The notes under the pieces: generated by a model
Seen by the model: only the letters and a program-made list of their open reading frames with translations
Databases searched by the model: none
What the model was told of the DNA's origin: nothing
Assembly: GCF_003858645.1 (NCBI RefSeq)
Contig: NZ_RQJP01000003.1
Location: forward strand, 186,001-250,000
Direction: 5' to 3'
Origin: Larkinella knui
GTDB taxonomy: Bacteria; Bacteroidota; Bacteroidia; Cytophagales; Spirosomataceae
Length of the DNA: 64,000 nucleotides
Shown: positions 18,080-25,724 of the stretch, one piece after another
How the letters are laid out: the number at the start of each line of letters is the position of its first letter
Numbering within the stretch: position 1 is the first letter of the stretch
Translations under genes and position numbers: made by a program

Positions 18080-19447
18080 TTACAGATGGGCGATTTGCAT
18101 CGTAAACTGGCTGCCTTCGTTCAACCGGCTTTCTACGGTAATGTGGCCCTGATGCAATTCGAGAATCCGCTGGCAAATGGAGAGGCCAATGCCAAAACCT
18201 TCGTAACCGACCGCATTGGCCGTGCGGTAAAAGGGTTCAAAAATGAGCTCCATTTCTTCGGGAGTCATCCCAATTCCTTCGTCACGCACGCTTACCCAAC
18301 ACGAGGTGGCGTTGGTTCCGATCCGGACGTGGGCCGTCTGATTGCCGGAATATTTACAGGCGTTATCCATCAGGTTTAGTAAAACCCGTTTCAACAATTC
18401 TTCATTGCCCGCCACCGTCGTTTCTTTCTCCGACTCGGGCAAATTAGCATAGTCAAATTCAATGTGATAACCGGGTTTAGCACTCAGAAGCTCATCCCGC
18501 GCCTGCAAAACGACCTCTTCCATCTGAACCGGCGCCAGCGGCATCCGGCTTATGTTTTCGAGGGTGCGGGCCAGAAATAACAAGCTGTTTGTCAGAGCAA
18601 TAAGCCGGTCGGTGTCCGACAGCAGGTTCGTCAGGATGCTTTCGTACTCGGCGGGTTTCAGCGGTCGCAGCAAACCCAGTTGAATCTCGGATTTGAGGGC
18701 CGCCAGGGGCGTCCGGAGTTCATGGGAAGCGTGGGAAACAAAGCTGCGCTGTTGCTCGAAGGCCTGTTCGAGCCGGCCTAAAACCGCGTTAAAATTAACC
18801 GCCAGCTGATCAATTTCGTCCCGGCGGTCGCCCTCGTCGAGCCGCTGGCGAAGATTCCGGGCCGTAATGGTCGAAACCTGGGAATTGATTTCATCGATGG
18901 GTTGCAGCGATTGTCCGGCGAAGAAAATTCCCAGCCCGATGGTCAGGCCAATACCGCCCACCAGGCCCCAGATGAGGGTGGTACGCAGGTTTTTCTGTTT
19001 ACTCCGCCCCCACCGATCATAGGCCGACGCCAGCACCACCAGTTTTCGCCCGCCTTCCTGGTATAAAATACCGGCCAGTTGATTATCGTCGCTCCAGGTT
19101 TCCACCTCCTTCAGTTGCCTGACTTCGTCGAGCAAGTTCCGCTGGTAATGAATAATGTGATCGTCGACGCTGGCATAGATCAGGCGGTTTCGCTCATCGA
19201 ATACCAGCACTTTTTCATCATACAGGGCGGTTAACGTATTCCGGTCAATAATCTTAAGCAGGTTGTGGTCGACCTCCTTCACCTGAATCAAAAACCGGGC
19301 GGTGGTGAGTGCTTTACTTTTCAGCCGATCGTAAAAATCCTCGCGGCTATAGGTAGCCGTCGTAACATAAATAATAACTGAAAAAATGAGTAAGATCGTG
19401 GCTACGATGAGCGAAAACTGGAGCGCGATCCGATTCCTGATCTTCAT
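18080..19447 (-). CDS. sensor histidine kinase of the metal-efflux two-component system
   Basis: A 455-residue inner-membrane kinase. Helix 1 (about 9-29) and helix 2 (157-178) flank a periplasmic sensor of about 125 residues. HAMP follows at 180-232, then the HisKA domain with phospho-acceptor His242 in SHASHELRTPL. The HATPase domain has NLMDNACKYS (N box), VRDEGIGM (G1) and GFGIGLSICQ (G2). It starts 4 bp after the response-regulator stop, so the two are co-translated. Placement before czcCBA implies metal sensing in the periplasm, as for CusS/CzcS. Confidence 0.94.
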   Translation of the reverse strand: MKIRNRIALQFSLIVATILLIFSVIIYVTTATYSREDFYDRLKSKALTTARFLIQVKEVDHNLLKIIDRNTLTALYDEKVLVFDERNRLIYASVDDHIIHYQRNLLDEVRQLKEVETWSDDNQLAGILYQEGGRKLVVLASAYDRWGRSKQKNLRTTLIWGLVGGIGLTIGLGIFFAGQSLQPIDEINSQVSTITARNLRQRLDEGDRRDEIDQLAVNFNAVLGRLEQAFEQQRSFVSHASHELRTPLAALKSEIQLGLLRPLKPAEYESILTNLLSDTDRLIALTNSLLFLARTLENISRMPLAPVQMEEVVLQARDELLSAKPGYHIEFDYANLPESEKETTVAGNEELLKRVLLNLMDNACKYSGNQTAHVRIGTNATSCWVSVRDEGIGMTPEEMELIFEPFYRTANAVGYEGFGIGLSICQRILELHQGHITVESRLNEGSQFTMQIAHL

Positions 19448-19451
19448 TTGC

Positions 19452-20138
19452 TTACTCCACTTTTAAAATATAACCCATTCCGGCACGGGTATGAATCAGT
19501 TTTGGCTCAAAATCCCGATCAATTTTCTTGCGTAAGTAGTTGATATACACTTCAACCACATTAGTACCGGGATCAAAATTGAGGCTCCAGACTTTCTCGG
19601 CCAGATCCATTTTGGAAACCACCCGCCCCCGGTTGCGAACCAGGTATTCGAGGAGCGCAAATTCCCGGGCCGTCAGATCGATCGGTGTGTTGTCGCGCCT
19701 GACCTGCTTGGTCGAACTGTTTACTTCCAGGTTGGCGATGCGCAGTACTTCATCGGCCACCCGTTTGTCGAGCAAATCCACGCGCCGGAAACAGGCCGCA
19801 ATCCGGGCATTCAACTCCCTGAAATCGAAGGGTTTCACGAGGTAATCGTCGGCCCCGCGTTCCAGCCCTTCCACTTTATCCTCAATTTCGCCCAGGGCCG
19901 TCAACATAATAATGGGCAAATGCGGTTTTTCGGCCCGAACATTCCGGCAAATTTCATACCCGTTCAGCCCCGGCAGATTGATGTCCAGAATGACCAGATC
20001 GAACGGTTGCCGCAGCGCCAGATCCCGGCCATTGTAGCCTTCATAAGCCACCTCGGTCTGGTACCCTTCTTCCATCAACCCCCGGCTGATGTTCTGGGCA
20101 ATCCGGCGGTCATCTTCAACGATCAAAATGGTTTTCAT
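19452..20138 (-). CDS. OmpR-family response regulator of the metal-efflux system
   Basis: The receiver domain has acidic pair Asp9-Asp10, phospho-acceptor Asp52 (LVILDINLPG) and Lys102 (DDYLVKPFD). A winged-helix Trans_reg_C domain follows (IDLTAREFALLEYLVRNRGRV, VVEVYINYLRKKID). At 228 residues it is a standard CusR/CzcR size. It is first in a same-strand series regulator, kinase, czcC, czcB, czcA. A TTAGAATTCTAA palindrome about 65 bp upstream may be its own operator. Confidence 0.95.
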   Translation of the reverse strand: MKTILIVEDDRRIAQNISRGLMEEGYQTEVAYEGYNGRDLALRQPFDLVILDINLPGLNGYEICRNVRAEKPHLPIIMLTALGEIEDKVEGLERGADDYLVKPFDFRELNARIAACFRRVDLLDKRVADEVLRIANLEVNSSTKQVRRDNTPIDLTAREFALLEYLVRNRGRVVSKMDLAEKVWSLNFDPGTNVVEVYINYLRKKIDRDFEPKLIHTRAGMGYILKVE

Positions 20139-20200
20139 ACGGCTTCGAAATCAGAACGGTTACCAAACTAACGTCACAAACCGCCCATGCGGTTCTTGAA

Positions 20201-20225
20201 ATTAGAATTCTAAGGGTATTCTAAT
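20201..20225 (-). promoter_or_regulatory. candidate autoregulatory palindrome upstream of the response regulator
   Basis: TTAGAATTCTAA at 20202-20213 is a perfect 12-bp palindrome, and ATTAGAAT (20201-20208) also pairs with ATTCTAAT at 20218-20225. The TTAGAA half matches the boxes upstream of czcC. Confidence 0.45.
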
Positions 20226-20266
20226 CTGGTTTTGAACCGTTTCGGCTCCCCGCAGTGAGCAGGAGA

Positions 20267-20425
20267 TCACCGTTTTATCCGCAGCTGAAGTTTGTTCACT
20301 CGGCTGCCAATTCGAAGAAGATAATACAACCAGCCTAACAATACAACGGCAACGACAACCGTAACCACCCAGATTTTACCGTCTTCCCGCAACGCTTTCG
20401 TTAGTAAATCAATCAGCTGATACAT
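20267..20425 (-). CDS. CcmD-like small heme-exporter subunit, 52 aa
   Basis: A tiny protein (starts MYQLIDLLTKALREDGK) with one transmembrane helix (IWVVTVVVAVVLLGWLYYLL) and a basic tail (LRIGSRVNKLQLRIKR). This is the size and topology of CcmD, which stabilises the CcmABC heme handling complex in the inner membrane. It starts 15 bp after the ccmC stop on the same strand, the usual ccmC-ccmD order. CcmD is too short for reliable similarity, so the call rests on context and topology. Confidence 0.7.
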   Translation of the reverse strand: MYQLIDLLTKALREDGKIWVVTVVVAVVLLGWLYYLLRIGSRVNKLQLRIKR

Positions 20426-20439
20426 GGCTACTCGTGTGA

Positions 20440-21147
20440 TTAATGGGGTAATTCAGTTGGAAATGCAGCGGTTTTTTGGGCTTCTTCGGACTCATCCAGT
20501 TTGTTTTCCAGGCGACGTAACCGGATCCGGAGCTGGGTAATCCAGAACCCTAACAGGGTAAATCCGACAAAAGCAGGCCGGATGATCATTTTTATTGAAT
20601 GGTCGGAATCGTACGAATTGAAACCCGGATTTCCCCCGTTCCCGGGATGCAGGGAATCGGTTAATCGGGGCAGAATCAGAATGAGGGGAATAAAGACGGC
20701 GAAGGCAAAGATGTTATAAACCGCCGAGATTCGCGCCCGGCGCAGTTCGTCATCAAACGAGCTGCGCAAGATGAAATAAGCCAGATACATCAGCATACTG
20801 ACGGCCACCCCGTTGGTTTTCGGATCATTGGGCCACAGCGCGCCCCAGGCAAAAAAGGCCCAAACCGATCCGGTAATACAGCCTAACACGCCAAATAAAA
20901 TGGCCGTATTGGCCAGTTCAACCGCTATCAGGTCATCCCCGAGATGACCTTTCAGGAGGTAACGGACTGAAAAAATGGCCGACGACAGGAGCATAACCAT
21001 CATGGCAATCCACAACGGCGGATGGAAGAATGTATTCCGGATCGACTCGTGCAAAATGGGCAATCTCGGAACCGGACTCATGAGACCTGCCAGAAAAACG
21101 TACGCTAAAAGAAGTACAGTCACCGCTTTCCACCAATTTTTTCGCAT
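20440..21147 (-). CDS. ccmC: cytochrome c biogenesis protein CcmC-like
   Basis: An inner-membrane heme-handling protein with about six hydrophobic helices. The tryptophan-rich WGxxW segment is present as WGALW at 101-105 on the periplasmic side. His42 in FHPPLW fits the first conserved heme-ligand histidine, and the later SLHPG fits the second. In the Ccm system CcmC presents heme to CcmE. At 235 residues it is normal for the family. A CcmD-like gene follows; other ccm genes are not in the window. Confidence 0.87.
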   Translation of the reverse strand: MRKNWWKAVTVLLLAYVFLAGLMSPVPRLPILHESIRNTFFHPPLWIAMMVMLLSSAIFSVRYLLKGHLGDDLIAVELANTAILFGVLGCITGSVWAFFAWGALWPNDPKTNGVAVSMLMYLAYFILRSSFDDELRRARISAVYNIFAFAVFIPLILILPRLTDSLHPGNGGNPGFNSYDSDHSIKMIIRPAFVGFTLLGFWITQLRIRLRRLENKLDESEEAQKTAAFPTELPH

Positions 21148-21219
21148 GAGTTTAAGGGTCGTTAGGATGAGTTAGCCCCGCTGTGCCTGTAAACGGCGAC
21201 GCGTTTTTCAGCATTTTTT

Positions 21220-22176
21220 TTACACCAAAGCCGCTTTTTTCAACATCCCCCGCAACGTCTGCAAATCGGTCTGCATGGCCTGATAGACCTTCTCGCGTGG
21301 AATCGTAATGTCCCGTTTACCCTGATCGGCTCCCCCCAACGGGTATTCGAGGTGCAGGGAAATCGGAACACGAACGTTCAATTGTTTCAGGAGAGCGAAA
21401 TAAGCCGGAAAATCGACCATGCCCTGTCCGAGAGGAACGCTCTCGGCTTTCCATTTTCCGTTCACTTTTTTCCAGACCACATCCTTGATGGCGATAAACC
21501 GGATATGGGGAGCTATCATCCGCAAGCCCGTCGACCACGACGTGCCGCCCTCCACGGTTGCGTGACGAATGTCGTACTGAGACCCCATCGCGGGATTGTT
21601 AACCTCCTGAAGCACCGTGGCCAGATCCCAGGTGGCCGAGCCGAAGTTGGTTCCGGCATGGTTTTGATATGCCCCGACGACATTCAGTTGCTGGTTGAGT
21701 TTGCCCAACTCGCCGAATTGCCGCTTGAAATGCTCAAGGGATTCCCTAATGGGTTGTCCGGCCGGATAGGGCACCCAGCCGGTGCGGTAATACCGAATTC
21801 CCTGTTTGCTGGCGGTTTCCAGAAGCGTACGGGCCGGCTCATCCGCCTTCGTAACCGCCGTGGTGATCGTGGGCACGCTCAGGTTCTTCTTTTTCAGAAT
21901 TTCGACGGCTTTTGGCAAATCGGTGCGAACGTTGGCCGGTTCGACGTGTCCCTCGGGCCGCACCGTCAGATCGACGCCATCAAATCCGAGGTCGGACGCC
22001 ACGGCCGCCAGTTCATTGTAATTCAGAAAATGCAGGAGTTTGGAAAAAATATGAATACTGAAGGGGGCGGCATCGACCGCCGGTTGTGGAAAAGCCATCG
22101 TTTCGGCGACCGGGCCAACCAGACCGGTTGCCAGTAGCCCTTTTAATAAGTCACGTCGTGGAAGCAGGGAAGACAT
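21220..22176 (-). CDS. Tat-exported sugar phosphate isomerase/epimerase-like TIM barrel protein
   Basis: An AP-endonuclease-2/xylose isomerase-like TIM barrel protein with an N-terminal RRDLLKGLLATGLVGPVAETMAF signal of the Tat type, so it probably works in the periplasm. Conserved pieces are DLGFDGVDLTVRPEGHVEP near the first strands, YQNHAGTNFG, QYDIRHATVEGG, IKDVVW and SLHLEYPLGG, which supply typical metal-binding His/Glu/Asp positions. The ATG at 22176 is chosen to put the twin arginine near the N-terminus. The sugar substrate is unknown; many Bacteroidota carry such paralogues. Confidence 0.85.
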   Translation of the reverse strand: MSSLLPRRDLLKGLLATGLVGPVAETMAFPQPAVDAAPFSIHIFSKLLHFLNYNELAAVASDLGFDGVDLTVRPEGHVEPANVRTDLPKAVEILKKKNLSVPTITTAVTKADEPARTLLETASKQGIRYYRTGWVPYPAGQPIRESLEHFKRQFGELGKLNQQLNVVGAYQNHAGTNFGSATWDLATVLQEVNNPAMGSQYDIRHATVEGGTSWSTGLRMIAPHIRFIAIKDVVWKKVNGKWKAESVPLGQGMVDFPAYFALLKQLNVRVPISLHLEYPLGGADQGKRDITIPREKVYQAMQTDLQTLRGMLKKAALV

Positions 22177-22288
22177 AGCGTTTCGGAATGAGTTAAGTCG
22201 ATAAGAAATTTTGCGGAAGTATCTACTCAATATCTGCCTTATTCGCTACCTTACAGCCACTTACCGTAAAACCGCTTCCTCTTTTTTT

Positions 22289-23302
22289 ATGAATTCTATT
22301 CTGTCTTCCTACGACTTGTGGACCGTTCTGGGTACCATGTTACTGGCTGGTATCATTGGCGGTTTGGTTAATTGCTACCTCCCGACCGCTGCTGAAGAAT
22401 CGCCAAAAATCTGGTGGAAATGTGTTCTGATGGGGCTGGGGGCTTCGCTGATCGTGCCGGTTTTTCTGTTTCTCACCCAGAGCAAGATTCTGGACGAACT
22501 GGTAAAAGTAATTCCCGAAAATGCCCCCGGTGCTTCTGCGAACCCGGCGATTTCGGCAGCCATTAGCCTGAAAGTGCAGAATTACCTGGTTTTTTTCAGC
22601 TTTTGCACCATCGCAGCCATCTCATCGACCCGGTTTATTACCTCGGTAAGCGATCGGTTGATGGCCGAACTCAAAAAAGAAGTGAAGGAAACCAAACAGG
22701 AGGTACGGGAAACGAAAGAAGACGTGAAAGCAACCCGGCAGAAAGTAAAGGAAACCGACCAGAAAGTGGAGGAAACGCAACGGAAAGCACTCACCAACCG
22801 CGCGACGTTGCAGGCCGTCAAGAAAAAGATCGAAGAAAACTCGGTGGCCCGAAAGACTGCCGGAACCACCACCGAATCGGCTCAGGTGTCGCGCGGAGCG
22901 GTGACGCGCGGACCGTCACCCGTTCCGTCGGCGACGACCCTCGATACCGACGATCCGCAGAAAGGAAAGTGGGGCGGAAAAGCCGTCAGTAATTTCAAGC
23001 GGTTACAGGCGACGGTCACCCCCATTGATGAGGACGAAGACTGGTTTACGATTCGGATGGAAGTAATTTCGACCGATCCTGACCATCATCCGTTGACGGG
23101 CAAGGTCATCTTTCACCTGCACGACACGTTTGTTCCGGCGGATCAGGAAGTCATTGCGAACAATAACCGGGCGGTTTTGGAAGAAACCGGCTGGGGGGCT
23201 TTTACGATTGGGGCCGAAACGGAGGATGGAACGGAACTGGAACTGGATTTGGCGGACCCGACGGCGGCACCGGATGTCCCGGCATCGTTTCGAAGCCGAT
23301 AG
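22289..23302 (+). CDS. three-TM / coiled-coil / prokaryotic YEATS-like domain protein
   Basis: A 337-residue protein with three transmembrane helices (about 10-31, 42-63, 97-117). A strongly charged coiled coil follows at 123-185 with repeating KETKQEV/KETDQKV heptads, then a Ser/Thr/Pro linker (190-235). The C-terminal beta domain at about 240-325 (FHLHDTFVPADQEVI, GWGAFTIGAETEDGTELELDL) fits the prokaryotic YEATS family as I recall it. This layout matches the YEATS-associated three-TM group (YLATT/pYEATS) discussed by Aravind and co-workers in signalling and conflict contexts. Ligand and partner are unknown. ATG 22289 is preferred over 22211, which overlaps the divergent isomerase. Confidence 0.72.
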   Translation: MNSILSSYDLWTVLGTMLLAGIIGGLVNCYLPTAAEESPKIWWKCVLMGLGASLIVPVFLFLTQSKILDELVKVIPENAPGASANPAISAAISLKVQNYLVFFSFCTIAAISSTRFITSVSDRLMAELKKEVKETKQEVRETKEDVKATRQKVKETDQKVEETQRKALTNRATLQAVKKKIEENSVARKTAGTTTESAQVSRGAVTRGPSPVPSATTLDTDDPQKGKWGGKAVSNFKRLQATVTPIDEDEDWFTIRMEVISTDPDHHPLTGKVIFHLHDTFVPADQEVIANNNRAVLEETGWGAFTIGAETEDGTELELDLADPTAAPDVPASFRSR

Positions 23303-23338
23303 CCGGACTGATTTTCAGCACCTTACCACTACAAATCT

Positions 23339-23362
23339 TAGCTTTTATTAGAGCAAAAGCTA
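23339..23362. terminator. weak bidirectional hairpin
   Basis: An 8-bp stem TAGCTTTT / AAAAGCTA with an 8-nt loop lies between the YEATS-like gene and the convergent small membrane gene, overlapping the stop codon of the latter. Confidence 0.45.
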
Positions 23363-23536
23363 TTTGATCTGCCTGGATTTTATGAATACCAGAATCAGCA
23401 TTCCCACTGCCGGGAGCGTTAAACCACCCGCGATAAAAGCCTGACGTTCAGTACTGAATTGGGTAGTTACCCCTGAATACAGCGTGATCAGGATGGCAAA
23501 TCCCAGCAAGCCGATTAAAATATTTAGCGTTTTCAT
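23360..23536 (-). CDS. small two-helix membrane protein, 58 aa
   Basis: The frame reads MKTLNILIGLLGFAILITLY, a short polar turn with FSTERQ, then a second helix GGLTLPAVGMLILVFI and a basic tail. A Bacteroidota-like -7 box TACTTTAG lies on the minus strand at 23549-23556, just ahead of the ATG, which supports expression. It is convergent with the YEATS-like gene. No family assigned. Confidence 0.55.
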   Translation of the reverse strand: MKTLNILIGLLGFAILITLYSGVTTQFSTERQAFIAGGLTLPAVGMLILVFIKSRQIK

Positions 23537-23713
23537 AGCTCGTGCCTTCTAAAGTAATCGTATCGTCTTTTACTTTAGATGCCGAACCGGTCATTTTGTC
23601 ACCTGAAAGTGAATAAAAATTTAATAGATTGAAATTGGTTGCGTAGCGAACCGGGAAAGGCAGTTTATGTCGAACCGTAATTTCTCATGTTGCCAGGAAG
23701 ATCAGTCCAAAAG

Positions 23714-24223
23714 TTATTGGTGTGCCGGAACCGGTGTGTCTGGCTTTAAGTCGACGTTGTGATAAACAACGATTTTCCAATCGCCTGCTTGCTTCTGAAG
23801 AACTTGTAGTAGCCGGGTATGTAAGCGTCCTTTAGAGTCGACGTGTATTGCTTTTGGTGAACCATTTTTTGAAAAACCTGTAATCCAAGTAAGTGTTTCG
23901 ACAATGGCAACATCCTTGCTGAGAAACCGAAAGGATACTACATCCTGCTGCAAAACCGTTTTGGCAAACATACCCTTGAATATCTCCACATGCCTTTCTA
24001 AAAACTGTTGATGCCCAGTAAAAAACATGCCCCGTATATTGGTAAACGTTCCATTCTCAGCGAAATGTTTGGAGTAGGTTTGCGCATCTCCGCCATTCCA
24101 AGAACTTACTTCTTCTTGAAGGATGGTTTGAATGGCCAGTGAATCTGGGTTTTGCTGCGCTTTCGTTGGGGTCGCGAAAAGCATGACTAGACTTGTCACG
24201 GTAATAATGAGTAAATGTTTCAT
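23714..24223 (-). CDS. SgcJ/EcaC-like NTF2-fold secreted protein
   Basis: A 169-residue protein with a signal peptide (MKHLLIITVTSLVMLFATPTKAQ) and a single NTF2/SnoaL-like domain. It starts with the helix IQTILQEEVSSWNGGDAQTY and runs through FAENGTFTNIRG to the closing strands RLLQVLQKQAGDWKIVVYHN, the standard ending of SgcJ/EcaC family members. These small cone-shaped domains bind small molecules, and some are oxidoreductases or cyclases. No catalytic assignment is possible. It sits at the edge of the AT-rich accessory stretch. Confidence 0.8.
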   Translation of the reverse strand: MKHLLIITVTSLVMLFATPTKAQQNPDSLAIQTILQEEVSSWNGGDAQTYSKHFAENGTFTNIRGMFFTGHQQFLERHVEIFKGMFAKTVLQQDVVSFRFLSKDVAIVETLTWITGFSKNGSPKAIHVDSKGRLHTRLLQVLQKQAGDWKIVVYHNVDLKPDTPVPAHQ

Positions 24224-24740
24224 AGTTGTGATATTTTAAAGTAAGAAATGTTGGTTTGCGAATAGCATATGACTTGCCGATTGCCACACTTTTAATGCAA
24301 AATACGCACTTCGAATCTTACATACTGCTGTATTTTTCAAGCCTGCCTGCGGGGCATTTTCCCTGTCGCTGGTACGCTGCCCCGCAAACCAAACCTGCCT
24401 AACCGGGGCGGTTGGCTTGTCGACTGTAACCCAATCCTACCTGTCAAAGTTAACAAAATCAGGCGGTTGAAGTGTCGACCGAAACCCGGCCAACGAGCAA
24501 AAAAGCTTAACCTCTGGGACGCACTACCTGTCGCGCGAGACACCAATTGCGGCTATATTTGCACCGCCACACCAAGCCTCTGAGCTGATGGTGTAAAAGC
24601 AAATTGACTGAACAATCGTACCCAAACCTTACACCCCCTGCCTGTTGGGCTGCAAACCATCCGTCAGGACGTGCATCTTGTCACACAAGACCCTGAATTA
24701 GCATTACAACATTGAACTTGTTAGTGATTATTCCTCCCTT
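24224..24740. other. non-coding DNA with cassette-like repeat, downstream of the HEPN-like gene
   Basis: No convincing gene in 24224-24740. The part from about 24330 to 24720 is dense in GGGGC, GTCGAC and GTTRRRY-like motifs and short palindromes, unlike normal intergenic DNA here. It contains copy A of the element shared with 25440-25563. Confidence 0.55.
24389..24512 (-). repeat. diverged accessory-island element, copy A
   Basis: Shared ordered blocks with copy B: AACCGGGGCG at 24401-24410, AACCCAA then CTGTCA at 24428-24446, TGTCGACCGAAA at 24473-24484, and TTAACC ending at 24512. The outer exact blocks start 72 bp apart here and 70 bp apart in copy B, and the spacing from TGTCGACCGAAA to TTAACC is the same in both. 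It lies 3' of a minus-strand gene, as does copy B. GTTAGGC, a fit to the integron core GTTRRRY, is at its left end on the minus strand. Confidence 0.6.
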
Positions 24741-25394
24741 TCAGTTGGTATTACTTGCCTTTTTTATTTCTAAATCGTCATTCGTGCGATTCATTAAATC
24801 CTGACAAACCGCCCCTAATTCCCGTACAATGGCATCAAACTGAGATAATATTTGAGTAGCTTCAAGCCAGCCGATGGACTGAATCGCTTGAAGTTGAACC
24901 AGCATATCTTTATCGCGATGTCCGATAGCTGTATGTCTGACTGATTTTATAGTATTCTCTCGTGCTGCTTTGAACTCGTTCATCTTTTTAGCGATAGCTT
25001 GTATTCTTTGCTTACAAACTTCAGCATCGGAAAATTGACTAACTGCTTCACGTAGAGGTTTCCCCAAAAGTTGCAAAAAGTCATTCATGCTCTCGTAAAT
25101 CAGCAAATAAGCCTGCCGTGCATATAACTTTCTTTGCCAATCTTTTTCGGCAAACATGAGGTCTCTGCCAATGATTTTCAAGTCGTAAGAAACCAAGTTT
25201 AGATATCCTGAAATATTCCAAACGACGCTTGCGGATGTGAAGCTATTGAAATTGGCGTGTTCCAATCCGCCGACGATGACAGATAAGGTTTTTTCTTGAG
25301 TGTCGAAATTATTGTTTAAATCTGTCTCCAATTCCTTTCGGCTCTGTTTAATTTTTTGTGCAAGGAAAATTTCTGTCAACCTGTCGTCAGTCAT
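24741..25394 (-). CDS. orphan protein with HEPN-like R-x5-H motif
   Basis: A 217-residue, mostly helical, AT-rich gene. The C-terminal part has SVRHTAIGHRDKD, giving Arg153-x5-His159, the R-x4-6-H pattern of HEPN ribonucleases. The helical stretch before it (AYLLIYESMNDFLQLLGKPL) recalls AbiU2/AbiV-like proteins. HEPN domains often act as toxin or abortive-infection RNases, but RxxxxxH alone is weak evidence. No antitoxin partner is adjacent. Its composition differs from the backbone, and it is bracketed by the two copies of a non-coding element, suggesting transfer as a unit. Confidence 0.6.
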   Translation of the reverse strand: MTDDRLTEIFLAQKIKQSRKELETDLNNNFDTQEKTLSVIVGGLEHANFNSFTSASVVWNISGYLNLVSYDLKIIGRDLMFAEKDWQRKLYARQAYLLIYESMNDFLQLLGKPLREAVSQFSDAEVCKQRIQAIAKKMNEFKAARENTIKSVRHTAIGHRDKDMLVQLQAIQSIGWLEATQILSQFDAIVRELGAVCQDLMNRTNDDLEIKKASNTN

Positions 25395-25439
25395 TTATTT
25401 CCTGTTAAAAAGTTGAATTGTCACACGAAACCCGCCTAC

Positions 25440-25563
25440 CTCACTTTACTTATACAACCGGGGCGTTTCTCGTGCCAACCGAAGTTGACTAACGAACCCA
25501 AAGTCTGTCTGTCAGGCCATACCCCTGTCGACCGAAAGCCGACCACTACGTTATTTCTTTAAC
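25440..25563 (-). repeat. diverged accessory-island element, copy B
   Basis: The partner of copy A. AACCGGGGCG is at 25456-25465, AACCCAA then CTGTCA at 25495-25514, TGTCGACCGAAA at 25526-25537, and TTAACC ends near 25563. Block order and orientation match copy A, with small insertions and deletions between them. Confidence 0.6.
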
Positions 25564-25565
25564 CC

Positions 25566-25630
25566 GCGCCCAACAACCACGTGTTTTGATGACGACCGCA
25601 GGGGGCATTTACACACACGGACGGTTGAGC
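25566..25630 (-). repeat. possible attC-like recombination site
   Basis: On the minus strand this 65-bp segment begins GCTCAAC (fits RYYYAAC) and ends GTTGGGC (fits GTTRRRY), with imperfectly complementary flanks (CCGTGTG near the left, CACGTGG near the right). Length and ends fit integron attC sites, but seven-base degenerate motifs occur by chance. Confidence 0.3.
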
Positions 25631-25724
25631 TGTCGGCCTGACTTGGCGACCCGCTTCCTGTCGCCTATGCGTGGAGCGGACCGTAACAAATGTCATCTGC
25701 TGCTCCATAAACGCGAACTCATTA

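Larger units (their letters stand above)
25395..25724. other. non-coding DNA with cassette-like repeat, downstream of the beta-gamma-crystallin gene
   Basis: A 330-bp gap with no convincing gene. It carries copy B of the shared element and, next to it, a stretch bounded by GCTCAAC and GTTGGGC on the minus strand that resembles an integron attC site. Confidence 0.55.

Noticed and set aside
21352-22137. Plus-strand ORF of 261 codons
   Set aside because: Antisense to the Tat isomerase-like gene; no signal or domain of its own.
24337-24546. Minus-strand ORF of 69 codons in the island's non-coding DNA
   Set aside because: Composition reflects the repeated GGGGC/GTCGAC element rather than a protein; no homologous frame in the sister element at 25440-25563.
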